Below are positions 26,615 to 37,761 of a DNA stretch of 64,000 bases, in pieces. Each line of letters opens with the position of its first letter. Position 1 is the stretch's first letter. The position numbers were made by a program, and so were the translations under genes. Under the pieces are notes generated by a model. The model saw only the letters and a program-made list of their open reading frames with translations. It was not told the DNA's origin and did not search any database. The stretch is from NCBI GenBank assembly GCA_017569285.1, contig CP069419.1:3162001-3226000 (forward strand). The letters are read 5' to 3'. This stretch comes from Clostridiales bacterium. GTDB lineage: Bacteria > Bacillota > Clostridia > Christensenellales > Aristaeellaceae.

Positions 26615-28153
26615 TTATTCATCCTCCTCCCAGTCCATCATATCCGGATCCGGCGTATAGTACGGTGTGGGTGTCGGCGCAGGGGTCGGCGACGGTGTGG
26701 GCGTCGGTTCTTCGTTCCGGCGTTTGCCGATGTGATAGGGAATCTGTGAAACATACGGCGTTGCCTTTGGGGTGGGAGTCGGCTCAGGCGTCGGCGTCAG
26801 TGTCGGTGTGGGAGTCGGTTCCTCGGTGGGTGTGGCTGTCGGCACCCAGTATTCCGGAATTTCGGTCGGCGCCGGGGTGTCCGTCGGTTCCGGGGAGGGA
26901 GTGTCAAAGAGGGAGGCGGCCACCACGGGGACCTCCGGCGGTACATAGGACGGTTCCAGGGTGTACAGTTCCCAGTCGGGACGGGAGGCGGCCTGGCTGA
27001 TTACCGGATTCCGGGACGGCACGAAACGAAGGACAATCACATATTCCAGATGGGGGAAATCCACATTGGGCCTTACCAGTATATATTCCTTGTTTTCGAT
27101 CGAACCGCGGGAGCTTTCGGCAATCTCCCCGACCGGGATGCCTTCCTGGAAATCCATTCCGACACCGGAAGTCAGCACCGGATCCAGCAGACGGGGAAGG
27201 CTGCTTTCCGGAATATAGTAGACGCGGCACATCGGCGGGCCGGAGACGTCGTCCAGCCCGAGCGTTCCGCGCAGGGTTCCCTGATCATCATTGATTGACT
27301 GGATGACCACACCGATGGAAGCAGTGGAATCGATGATGGTACGGACGACGGATTCATGCTCCTGGACGGTTTCGGTATAGCCGACCAGGGAATAGTCGTA
27401 GGTAACGGGCATATATGGTTTAATCCCGTCTGCCGATCCCTTGTTGATCGTAAAGGTTGAATAATAGGTAGGGGATGATTTGTCCGTTATCCGGGCGATG
27501 AGCGGCCGGAGCAGGGGATTGGCATCCGCTTCTTCCTTCAGGTCGGCGTACATCCGGGATTTGACCTGAAGTTCCTCAGTCAGCATTGTTTCATAGGTGA
27601 GTACTTCATTTTCCGCTGTGACGCGGTCCAGTTCAGCCTGCAGGTTTTCACGAAGTTTCCATTCGCGGAAAAAGCCGCCGAATGAATCAGCAATCCCGGC
27701 GAAAACCGACTGGACAGGCGAGATGAGCCGGCTGACCAGGGAGTCTTCACTGCCGAAGAGGGGCGCACCTGATGTGCGCTGGAAAATGAATGCACCGAGG
27801 CCCAGAATCAGGATTACTGCGGCTGTTGCAAGCGCGGCGGTACGAAGACGCCGATGCTTCCGGCGGGAACGCCGCTCTGCTGTCTCCACAGGCTGGAGAT
27901 TTTCATCCAGCATGATCCCGGAAGAGAAAACCCGGGAGGAAGCGGTTTCTTTTTCATCCTTTTCTTTTGCTTCGGATGATTCAGGCGGCTCTTTTGCTGA
28001 ACGGCCGCGGAGCTTGCGGATCGCTTCATCGGGCGTATCGGAAGAAACTGAATCTGCCGGACCGGAATCTTCCGGATCGTTATAAATATAATCATCCACA
28101 ACAATGGGGCGGATTTCTTTCGGCGTTTTACCACGCTTCTTCATAATCTTCAT
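26615..28153 (-). CDS. mreC: MreC paralog 2, with Pro/Thr-rich tail
   Basis: The 512-residue protein has a cytoplasmic N-terminal region of about 104 residues, a transmembrane helix (about 105-124), a coiled coil (about 165-195) and an MreC beta-barrel domain (to about 390) with KGSADGIKPYMPV and VLTSGVGMDFQEGIPVG. The last 115 residues are mainly Pro, Thr and Glu repeats (PTPTPTPT type). The N-terminus shares RPIVVDDYIYNDPE (15-28) and SSDTPDEAIRKL with MreC paralog 1. Its ATG sits 8 bases after AGGAGG, inside the end of the upstream paralog (26-base overlap). Confidence 0.9.
   Translation of the reverse strand: MKIMKKRGKTPKEIRPIVVDDYIYNDPEDSGPADSVSSDTPDEAIRKLRGRSAKEPPESSEAKEKDEKETASSRVFSSGIMLDENLQPVETAERRSRRKHRRLRTAALATAAVILILGLGAFIFQRTSGAPLFGSEDSLVSRLISPVQSVFAGIADSFGGFFREWKLRENLQAELDRVTAENEVLTYETMLTEELQVKSRMYADLKEEADANPLLRPLIARITDKSSPTYYSTFTINKGSADGIKPYMPVTYDYSLVGYTETVQEHESVVRTIIDSTASIGVVIQSINDDQGTLRGTLGLDDVSGPPMCRVYYIPESSLPRLLDPVLTSGVGMDFQEGIPVGEIAESSRGSIENKEYILVRPNVDFPHLEYVIVLRFVPSRNPVISQAASRPDWELYTLEPSYVPPEVPVVAASLFDTPSPEPTDTPAPTEIPEYWVPTATPTEEPTPTPTLTPTPEPTPTPKATPYVSQIPYHIGKRRNEEPTPTPSPTPAPTPTPYYTPDPDMMDWEEDE
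26640..26890 (-). repeat. Low-complexity Pro/Thr-coding repeat inside mreC paralog 2
   Basis: Short GGTGTGGGAGTCGG-like units recur on the plus strand and code for Thr-Pro repeats on the minus strand. The tract is part of the coding sequence and is a likely site of length variation. Confidence 0.75.
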
Positions 28154-29615
28154 CGGCGTCACCTCCTTCCGGACCGGCTTCATCAGACGGCTCGTCATCG
28201 GTGATTTCCACAAACGTCACATCATCCATGCCATCTGCATTTCCAGTATCTCCGCCGCTGGTTTCCGCTTCGGGATTATCCGAATAATCGTTGTAATCCA
28301 TCATCTCGATGTCATCAGATCCAAAGTCATATGACAGGTCATATTCGTCCGTCGGTTCATTTTCGGAACCGGATTCATCATCGGAAGTTTCCCCGCTGTC
28401 TTCCGGAGCGGAGACATCTTCCGGTACAAGCGGATTGCTTATGCTTTCAGCTGTTTTATAGCGAAGCACGACCACATGGTCCAGTGCAGCAAAATCCACA
28501 TTGGGTTTTACGACAATATAATCCCGGTTGTCCTTTGATCCGCGTGTGCTTTCGGTAATAACACCGATCGGGATTCCATCCAGGAAATCCATGCCGACAC
28601 CGGAGGTGACGACCTGGTCCCCGGGACGGGGAAGCTCACTTTTCTCCACCAGATGGACACGGCACATGGGAGCTCCGTCAATACCGACCGTACCGTTGAG
28701 CGTGCCCTGGTCCCGGCTGTTGGACTGGATGACAACCCCAATGGAAACGTTGGAATCGATCACTGTGCGGACGACGGAACGGTACCGATCCACGCTGTCG
28801 ATATACCCCACAAGGGATAATCCATATGTAACGGGCATTTCCCGAAGGATTCCGTCCGCAGAGCCCTTATCAATTGTGAATGTGGAGAAGTAATTTGTGT
28901 CCGACCTGCCGGTGATTTTGCAGGTAATCGGGCGCAGGTTTTCAATATTCCGGACTTCGTCCGAAAGCACCGTATACTGCCCCAGTTCACCTTTCAGCTC
29001 ATCAGAGAGCATTTTCTTATAGGTCAGCTGCTCATTCAGCGCAATGGCATCCGCGTATTTGTCCGCCAGTTCGTCCCCGGTCTGCCAGCTGCGTATATAA
29101 CCAACTGCCGTATCGGTTACGCGGGAAAAGAAGGACTGGACAGGCGAAACCAGCCGGCTGATCAGAATCTCCGGTTTATCCAGAAACGGTATATTTTCAT
29201 CGATCCGGTGGAAAATGTAGGCGGCAATAAACAGAATCAGCACAACGGTGACAACTGTAAGCGCAAAAGCCCGCAGCCCGCGGTGCTCCTTCCGGGGACG
29301 GTGTCCCCGGGTATCAACCGGCTGGCGTTTCTTTCCATCCAGAATTACACCGGAGGAAGACACCCACGGCTGGGCAGAGGCATCCTTCCGCCCCAGGTAT
29401 TCTTCGGCCGCAGATTCAGCAGAATCCGTAATGCCGGCAGAAACGGAGGACGCATCATTCCGGCTGTCCTGCAGTTTCCGGACGGCTTCGTCCGGCGTAT
29501 CGGAAGAAACGTAATCCACGGGAACGTTTTCTTCCGGATCATTATAGATAAAATCATCCACCACGATCGGGCGGCTGTCTTTCTTTTCTTTGCCGCGTCT
29601 CTTCAGTTCCGGCAC
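28128..29615 (-). CDS. mreC: MreC paralog 1, with acidic tail
   Basis: The 495-residue protein has a long cytoplasmic N-terminus (about 114 residues), a transmembrane helix (about 115-136), a coiled coil and an MreC domain (KGSADGILREMPV, VVTSGVGMDFLDGIPIGV). The last 100 residues are strongly acidic with Asp/Glu/Gly/Ser. The motif RPIVVDDFIYNDPE (15-28) is in the same register as in paralog 2. Start is GTG at 29615, 8 bases after AGGAGG. Usual MreC proteins have only a short cytoplasmic part, so both extensions are unusual. It follows mreB by 56 bases. Confidence 0.9.
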   Translation of the reverse strand: MPELKRRGKEKKDSRPIVVDDFIYNDPEENVPVDYVSSDTPDEAVRKLQDSRNDASSVSAGITDSAESAAEEYLGRKDASAQPWVSSSGVILDGKKRQPVDTRGHRPRKEHRGLRAFALTVVTVVLILFIAAYIFHRIDENIPFLDKPEILISRLVSPVQSFFSRVTDTAVGYIRSWQTGDELADKYADAIALNEQLTYKKMLSDELKGELGQYTVLSDEVRNIENLRPITCKITGRSDTNYFSTFTIDKGSADGILREMPVTYGLSLVGYIDSVDRYRSVVRTVIDSNVSIGVVIQSNSRDQGTLNGTVGIDGAPMCRVHLVEKSELPRPGDQVVTSGVGMDFLDGIPIGVITESTRGSKDNRDYIVVKPNVDFAALDHVVVLRYKTAESISNPLVPEDVSAPEDSGETSDDESGSENEPTDEYDLSYDFGSDDIEMMDYNDYSDNPEAETSGGDTGNADGMDDVTFVEITDDEPSDEAGPEGGDADEDYEEAW

Positions 29616-29671
29616 GGGGATCACCTCCTTCCTGACAAGGATCGGCAGGATTCAGCAGCTTTTCCCGCAGA

Positions 29672-30694
29672 TCAGCGGGTGCCGCCCTTTCCGCCCGGGG
29701 AAACCAGCTGGATATTTTCAGTAAGATATCCGATTCCCAGAATGCAGCAGTCTCCCGGGTCGCGCGCAAGCAGGACGGGAATTCCCAGGCTTTCGGAGAT
29801 AAAACGGTCCAGCGCAAACAGGCGGGAAGCATCACCGGTAAGATGAATGCCGCCCCGCATGATATCGGCGGCAAGTTCCGGCGGCGTGCGCTCCAGTACC
29901 CAGCGGATGGCTTTGATAATGGCGCCGCAGGGCCCCTTGACCGCATTATATGCCTGATCAGATGTAAAATTGACGGTTCCGGCGGAAGTGCTCAGCTGGT
30001 TGATTCCGCGGACGAGGACGGTACGCGGCTCCTCAAGCGGAAGCGCTGTGGCCAGGTCCTTTTTAATATTTTCCGCGGTCTGACGGCTGACCAGGAGACT
30101 GCATTCCTTCCGGAGATAATCCACAATCGCTTCATCCATTTTGTTGCCCCCGACCTGGATGCTCTGGGAAACGACCAGGCCGCCGAGAGAAATGACAGCA
30201 ACATCCGTGGTGCCGGCACCGATATCCACCACCAGGTTTCCAATCGGATCATACACCGGGAGACCGGTGCCGATCGCTGCCGCAAAAGGCTTTTCAATCA
30301 GGAAAACATGCCGGGATCCCGCAGCAAAACGAACCGCTTCCGAGAGCGCTTTCCGGTTGACATCATCCAGATTGCAGGGAACGGAAACGATCACCCGGGG
30401 TTTGCCGACATAGGAAACACCGATCGCCTTCCGAACAAAGTAACGGAGCATCAGTTCAGCTACGTCAAAATCCGCCACCTGCCCGTTGCGGATCGGCCAG
30501 ACAGGACTCAGCCGGTCCGGTGAACGGCCAAGCAGGAAAGCAGCTTCATCACCGACCGCACGGACTGTATGCCGGCTTTCCCGGTCAAGCACGACCAGGG
30601 ATGGCTCGGAAATGACGATTCCGCGGCCGCGAACGTACAGATGAACCTGATCTGTACCCAGATCAATACCAATGTCAGGAGCCCAGAACGGCAT
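29672..30694 (-). CDS. mreB: Actin-like cell-shape protein MreB
   Basis: This 340-residue protein has the actin-fold ATP motifs: DIGIDLGTDQVHLYV (phosphate 1), VVDIGAGTTDVAVISLGG (phosphate 2) and GGIHLTGDASRLFALD (adenosine). It polymerises under the membrane and positions the elongation complex. It starts with AAGGAG about 10 bases upstream and lies in the order maf-mreB-mreC-mreC-mreD typical of the Clostridia cluster. No second mreB copy (mbl) is in the window. Confidence 0.95.
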   Translation of the reverse strand: MPFWAPDIGIDLGTDQVHLYVRGRGIVISEPSLVVLDRESRHTVRAVGDEAAFLLGRSPDRLSPVWPIRNGQVADFDVAELMLRYFVRKAIGVSYVGKPRVIVSVPCNLDDVNRKALSEAVRFAAGSRHVFLIEKPFAAAIGTGLPVYDPIGNLVVDIGAGTTDVAVISLGGLVVSQSIQVGGNKMDEAIVDYLRKECSLLVSRQTAENIKKDLATALPLEEPRTVLVRGINQLSTSAGTVNFTSDQAYNAVKGPCGAIIKAIRWVLERTPPELAADIMRGGIHLTGDASRLFALDRFISESLGIPVLLARDPGDCCILGIGYLTENIQLVSPGGKGGTR

Positions 30695-30731
30695 AGACGA
30701 AAATCTCCTTAATCATCAAATCATACAGGAT

Positions 30732-31301
30732 TCAGCAAAAACCGGGAAAACCCGCACGGATCAGCAGGGACCGAACCAGGTAAAGCGGAAGGCCGATCAC
30801 GGATGAATAACTGCCTTCCATATGGCTGATCCAGAGTGAAGCACGGCCCTGGATTGCATAAGCGCCGGCTTTGTCAAGCGGTTCACCGGAAGCAACATAG
30901 GCTTCTATTTCCGGTTCGGGAATAACGTCAAAGGTGACGGAGGAAGTATCCCCGTCCGTATAGATGACACCGGCCGGATTTACCACGGTTACCCCTGTAT
31001 GCACCCGATGGGTGTTTCCGGAAAGGCGGCGAAGCATCGCAGATGCCTCTTCCGGGCCGGCAGGTTTGCCGAGGGTTACGCCATCCAGCTCCACCAGGGT
31101 ATCGGCGGCGAGGATATACCGGCCGGCAATCTTGCCGCTGACAGCCAGGGCTTTACGGGCCGAGAGGATCCGAACCGCGGATGCTGCCGGTTCGGCACAT
31201 TGCTCATCCACACGGGCAGTGCATATTTCAAACGGAATTCCGGCGAGCGAGAGCAGCTCGCTGCGGCGCGGAGACGCAGAAGCCAGGATTACTGTTTCCA
31301 C
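30732..31301 (-). CDS. maf: Maf family nucleotide pyrophosphatase
   Basis: The 189-residue protein has the Maf N-terminus VILASASPRRSELL, VDEQC and AADTLVELDG motifs. Maf proteins hydrolyse non-canonical or modified nucleoside triphosphates to monophosphates and also affect septum formation when overproduced in Bacillus. Translation starts with GTG, 8 bases after AGGAGG. It is the first gene of the long minus-strand elongation cluster; the AT-rich stretch upstream (about 31318-31370) likely holds the operon promoter, but no clear boxes were found. Confidence 0.92.
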   Translation of the reverse strand: METVILASASPRRSELLSLAGIPFEICTARVDEQCAEPAASAVRILSARKALAVSGKIAGRYILAADTLVELDGVTLGKPAGPEEASAMLRRLSGNTHRVHTGVTVVNPAGVIYTDGDTSSVTFDVIPEPEIEAYVASGEPLDKAGAYAIQGRASLWISHMEGSYSSVIGLPLYLVRSLLIRAGFPGFC

Positions 31302-31454
31302 AATCGAAACCTCCTGAAGGAAACAAAATAACCCATTAATAATAACATAAAACAGAATGAAAAGAAAGTTTTAATGAGAGGTCCCGATGCCGCGGATAAT
31401 CCAGGACACGGCAGCCAGAGAGGAATAGAACCCGTTATTTTTCTCTTTCCGGCA

Positions 31455-31483
31455 TTTTCAATCAATGCCTGTATATATATAAT
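31455..31483 (+). promoter_or_regulatory. Promoter of the secreted alpha/beta hydrolase gene
   Basis: TTTTCA (31455-31460), 17-base spacer and a perfect TATAAT (31478-31483), 52 bases before the ATG. Confidence 0.7.
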
Positions 31484-31534
31484 GGTTATGTACCGGAAGA
31501 CGGCTGATGCAAAGAAAGAACAAAAAGGGGATGC

Positions 31535-32893
31535 ATGGAAATCATGAAGAGAATAAAGAGGACCATCATACTGGCGCTTTGCCTGGTTCTGTGCGGGACT
31601 GTAATTCCGGCTTTGGGGGAGAATGCAGGAGAAAAAAGCCGGATCAGTTCACCGGAAGAAGCGGAGTTCTTTGTCCGGACCCTCCTGGGCGAAACACCGG
31701 ATTTGCTGGACGGACAGTATCTTTTGAGTGAAATGATGGATCAGGCTGTTGCCGGAAGCGGCGGGTTCAGCGGAATTGCGAAACAGCTAGCCGGACTGGG
31801 GGAATTAAACGAAATCAGTCCGGCATATGCCGAAAAAACAGCCGGAATGACAGTATACCGGGTTCCGTGCAGGTTTTCGACGGCAGAGCTGGATATTGTA
31901 TTGCCCCTGGACAGCGAGGGAGCAATCGCCGGACTTGTGACTGACCGGTATACCGGCCCGGCGAAACCGGAAAACACGGAAGACAGGCATTATTCAGAAA
32001 CAGAATTATTTCTTCCTGTTCCGGAACTGAACGGGGAACTTCCCGGCACACTGACCATGCCGGAAGGCGAAAGACCGTTCCCCGCAGTGGTGCTGATCCA
32101 TGGAAGCGGACCCAATGACCGGGATGAAAGCATCGGTACACTGAAGCCTTTCCGGGATATTGCGGAATCCCTTGCGAATCAGGGAATTGCAGTATACCGG
32201 TTTGATAAACGGACTCTGGTATACGGAAAGGAAATGTCCGGCGACAGGACAATCACTCTGAGGGAGGAATCCGTGCTGGATGCCGCCCGGGCTGTGCAGC
32301 TGCTCGCCGGACAGAAACAGATCGACCCGGAACGGATTTTTGTGCTGGGGCACAGCCTCGGCGGGACGGCCATTCCGGCAATTGATCTTGAACTGAAAAA
32401 CAGTCCTGTGCGCGCACGGGGATATATCCTGATGGCACCCGGCGCACGCCGGCTGGACGTCATGATCCGGGAACAGTACGATTTCCTGGCCGGACTGATG
32501 CCGGAGGTTGAATCCGAACGGAAAGCCGTGCTTGCGGAGCTTGAAAAGCTGGAAAAGCCTGAAACGCTGCAGGAAGGAGACTTCATTGCCGGCGCATATG
32601 CAGCGTACTGGAAATGGCTTATTGAATATGATGCGGTCGGTATGGCTGCGGATATCACTGCTCCTTGCCTGCTTCTGCAGGGCGAAGAGGATTACCAGGT
32701 GAGCATGGAGGACTTCCGCCTGTTTCGGGATGCGCTGGAGGAGAAACACAACTGGACATTCCGCACCTATCCGGAGCTGGTCCATACGTTTACAGAGGGG
32801 AAAAAGTCGGAAGGTCCGGCTGCGTATACCCAAAACGGGCGGGTCAGCGAAAAAGTGACTGCGGATATCGCTGAATTTATCCTGGCTCAATAA
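31535..32893 (+). CDS. Secreted alpha/beta hydrolase
   Basis: The 452-residue protein has a signal peptide (cleavage near Gly28), an N-terminal domain of about 110 residues that resembles DUF3887-type domains, and a C-terminal serine hydrolase domain: oxyanion HGSGPNDRDES (189-199), nucleophile Ser274 in GHSLGG, Asp in LLQGEEDYQV and His in ELVHTF. Similar proteins hydrolyse esters or peptides at the cell surface. The gene has its own promoter and a strong terminator, so it is monocistronic. An ATG 9 bases downstream is an equally possible start. Confidence 0.88.
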   Translation: MEIMKRIKRTIILALCLVLCGTVIPALGENAGEKSRISSPEEAEFFVRTLLGETPDLLDGQYLLSEMMDQAVAGSGGFSGIAKQLAGLGELNEISPAYAEKTAGMTVYRVPCRFSTAELDIVLPLDSEGAIAGLVTDRYTGPAKPENTEDRHYSETELFLPVPELNGELPGTLTMPEGERPFPAVVLIHGSGPNDRDESIGTLKPFRDIAESLANQGIAVYRFDKRTLVYGKEMSGDRTITLREESVLDAARAVQLLAGQKQIDPERIFVLGHSLGGTAIPAIDLELKNSPVRARGYILMAPGARRLDVMIREQYDFLAGLMPEVESERKAVLAELEKLEKPETLQEGDFIAGAYAAYWKWLIEYDAVGMAADITAPCLLLQGEEDYQVSMEDFRLFRDALEEKHNWTFRTYPELVHTFTEGKKSEGPAAYTQNGRVSEKVTADIAEFILAQ

Positions 32894-32913
32894 AAATGAA
32901 TTCCAGGCTGAGA

Positions 32914-32951
32914 AGGAGACCGGCGGATACTGGCCGGTCTCCTGTTTTTTT
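32914..32951 (+). terminator. Strong terminator of the hydrolase gene
   Basis: An 11-bp stem (32914-32924 with 32933-32943) is followed by a T7 run on the plus strand. Confidence 0.93.
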
Positions 32952-33034
32952 GACTGAGACCGTCTTTATACCCGGGACGCATCCGGATGGCTCCTGTGAT
33001 GAAAAAAACCATCGGTGCAGAACTGCCTGTTAAA

Positions 33035-33064
33035 TTGACAAAGAGCGAGGCAAAGCAATATAAT
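33035..33064 (+). promoter_or_regulatory. Consensus promoter of the UPF0237-obg-murC-coaD operon
   Basis: TTGACA (33035-33040) and TATAAT (33059-33064), both perfect matches to the consensus, with an 18-base spacer. The start codon of the first gene is 37 bases downstream. Confidence 0.85.
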
Positions 33065-33100
33065 ATACTGAATATTTATGTGTGCCGGAGGAGCAACGAA

Positions 33101-33373
33101 ATGACCAAAGCACTGATCTCCGTAACCGGGCTGGATACGACCGGTATTATTGCCAGCGTCGCCACCCGCCTGAGCGAAATGAACATCAACATCCTGGATA
33201 TAACCCAGACGATCCTGGACGGATATTTCACCATGATGATGATCGTGGACCTGGACGGAGCCAACCTGGATTTTGAGGAAATCAACCGCCGCCTGCAGCC
33301 GGTGCGGGATGAGAAGAAAATGACGATCCACATGCAGCGAATGGACATATTCGACGCAATGCACAGGATCTGA
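33101..33373 (+). CDS. ACT domain protein, UPF0237 family
   Basis: The 90-residue protein is a single ACT domain (ISVTGLDTTGIIASVATRLSEMNINI with a C-terminal helical end). ACT domains bind amino acids or related ligands and regulate partners; this family (UPF0237) is usually paired with UPF0210, as here. The start at 33101 follows GGAGGAG and lies downstream of a perfect promoter; a longer frame would start upstream of the transcription start. It precedes the UPF0210 gene by 15 bases. Confidence 0.92.
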   Translation: MTKALISVTGLDTTGIIASVATRLSEMNINILDITQTILDGYFTMMMIVDLDGANLDFEEINRRLQPVRDEKKMTIHMQRMDIFDAMHRI

Positions 33374-33388
33374 CGGGAGGCGGAACAC

Positions 33389-36017
<2,629 letters not shown>

Positions 36018-36039
36018 CCGGAAGAACGGAGGAAACTGA

Positions 36040-36327
36040 ATGACCGGAAAACAACGGGCAATGCTGCGCGGAATGGCCAACACCATTGAGACCATTCTGT
36101 ATATCGGCAAGGATGGAATTACGGACAATACCATCAAGGAAGCATATGACGCCCTGGAGGCGCGTGAGCTGATCAAGGGATGCGTCCAGCAGGGAGCTCC
36201 CCTGACCGCCAGAGAAGCGCTGACTGAGCTGTGTGAAAGAACCGGCGCAGAACCGATCCAGCAGATCGGCCGGCGGTTTGTCATGTACCGTCCCAGCCGG
36301 GAAAATCCCCGGATTGTGATCGAATAA
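36040..36327 (+). CDS. yhbY: YhbY-type CRM-domain RNA-binding protein
   Basis: This 95-residue protein is a single CRM domain: LRGMANTIETILYIGKDGITDN near residues 7-28 and the C-terminal GRRFVMYRPSR. It lacks the usual L-x-G-L-N sequence after the first helix in exact form. YhbY binds RNA and is associated with 50S ribosome precursors; obg-yhbY adjacency is common and fits that role. RBS GGAGG lies 7 bases before the ATG. Confidence 0.9.
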   Translation: MTGKQRAMLRGMANTIETILYIGKDGITDNTIKEAYDALEARELIKGCVQQGAPLTAREALTELCERTGAEPIQQIGRRFVMYRPSRENPRIVIE

Positions 36328-36354
36328 AATACCCCAATTATGGAAGTGAATGCA

Positions 36355-37761
36355 ATGAATACACCGCACATCAGGGATTTTAAAGGCAAACGGATCCATA
36401 TGATCGGTATCGGCGGCAGCAGCATGAGCGGGCTGGCAGAAATGCTGATTGAACAGGGGTACCAGGTGACCGGCAGCGACCGGGACGAGGGATACCTGAT
36501 CCACCATGTACGGGAAGCGGGCGGTGAGGTCATGATCGGCCAGCGCCCGGAAAACGTACACGGAGCGGACCTGGTGGTGTATTCCGCCGCAATCGCGAAG
36601 GATAATCCGGAACGGGCGGAAGCGGACCGGCTGGGTATTCCCTCCCTGGAACGGGCATACCTGCTGGGCCAGCTGATGGAAGGATATCCGAAGGCTGTCG
36701 GAATCTGCGGAGCCCACGGGAAGACCACCGTTACGAGCATGCTGAGCCAGATCCTCCTGGAAAACGGAAAGGATCCGAGCATCCATATCGGCGGACGGCT
36801 GGATGCCATCGGCGGAAGCGTGCACATCGGCCACAGCGATATTTTTGTGGCAGAAGCATGTGAGTTCAACCGAAGCTTCCTGCAGATCAGCCCGACTGTG
36901 GCGGTTGTGCTGAATATTGACGCGGACCACCTGGACTGCTACCGGGACATTGATGAGATTGAAGAAACGTTCGGTCGGTTCCTCAGCGCTCTGCCGGAGA
37001 ACGGCATTGCGGTCGGCAACGGGGACGACCCCCGCGTGCGCCGGCAGATTGAAAAACTCAGCTGCCGGAAGATCTTCTTCGGATTCGGCGGGAACAACGA
37101 ATGGCATCCGGAAAAGATCGAGGAAGATGAACGCGGATATGCGACGTTCAGCCTCATGCACGGCAGCCTGGAAACCGTACGGATGAAAATGGGCGTTCCG
37201 GGAGATTTCAACCTGATGAACGCGATGGCTGCCATGGCGGCAGCCGAAGCGCTGGGAGTGGAACCGGAAAATGCAGCGGCCAGCCTGGAACATTTTACCG
37301 GCGCACACAGGCGGTTTGAACTGACCGACGTGATCGATGGGGTGGAGGTATTCCATGATTACGGCCACAATCCGACCGAAATGCGCAACGCGCTGAGCAT
37401 CGCCCGTAAGCGGTGCAGGGGACGGCTGTGGGCTGTCATGCAGCCCCACACATTCAGCCGGGTACGCAGCCTGTTCAATGATTACCTGTCATGTACGGAA
37501 GAAGCTGATATCACACTGGTGACTGATATCTGCGCGGCCCGGGAAAAAGATCCGGGAGACCTGAACAGCGGTATGCTTGTGGCCGGAATGAAGCAGAACG
37601 GAATTGAAGCCGTCTGGACCCCCAGCTTCGATGATACAGAGAAATACCTGCGGGAGAACTGGCGCGCCGGAGATCTTGTGCTGACGATGGGATGCGGGGA
37701 TATCAACCTGCTGAATGCCCAGATTCACCGCCATGAAACGGAAAAGGGGGAGAAAAGATGA
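36355..37761 (+). CDS. murC: UDP-N-acetylmuramate-L-alanine ligase
   Basis: The 468-residue protein has the Mur ligase three-domain plan: Rossmann N-terminal domain (IHMIGIGGSSMSGLAEML), ATP-binding GAHGKTT (119-125) and C-terminal substrate domain (FHDYGHNPTEMRNAL, QPHTFSR). MurC adds L-alanine to UDP-MurNAc in cytoplasmic wall precursor synthesis. The ATG at 36355 is preferred because GGAAG lies 8 bases upstream, while the ATG at 36340 has none. The stop overlaps the alr start by 4 bases, coupling two wall-precursor enzymes that deal with alanine. Confidence 0.94.
   Translation: MNTPHIRDFKGKRIHMIGIGGSSMSGLAEMLIEQGYQVTGSDRDEGYLIHHVREAGGEVMIGQRPENVHGADLVVYSAAIAKDNPERAEADRLGIPSLERAYLLGQLMEGYPKAVGICGAHGKTTVTSMLSQILLENGKDPSIHIGGRLDAIGGSVHIGHSDIFVAEACEFNRSFLQISPTVAVVLNIDADHLDCYRDIDEIEETFGRFLSALPENGIAVGNGDDPRVRRQIEKLSCRKIFFGFGGNNEWHPEKIEEDERGYATFSLMHGSLETVRMKMGVPGDFNLMNAMAAMAAAEALGVEPENAAASLEHFTGAHRRFELTDVIDGVEVFHDYGHNPTEMRNALSIARKRCRGRLWAVMQPHTFSRVRSLFNDYLSCTEEADITLVTDICAAREKDPGDLNSGMLVAGMKQNGIEAVWTPSFDDTEKYLRENWRAGDLVLTMGCGDINLLNAQIHRHETEKGEKR

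Noticed and set aside
26640-26890. Short repeated units that could suggest a CRISPR or tandem repeat array
   Set aside because: They are in frame and code for a Pro/Thr-rich tail of MreC paralog 2; no spacers or regular repeat length.
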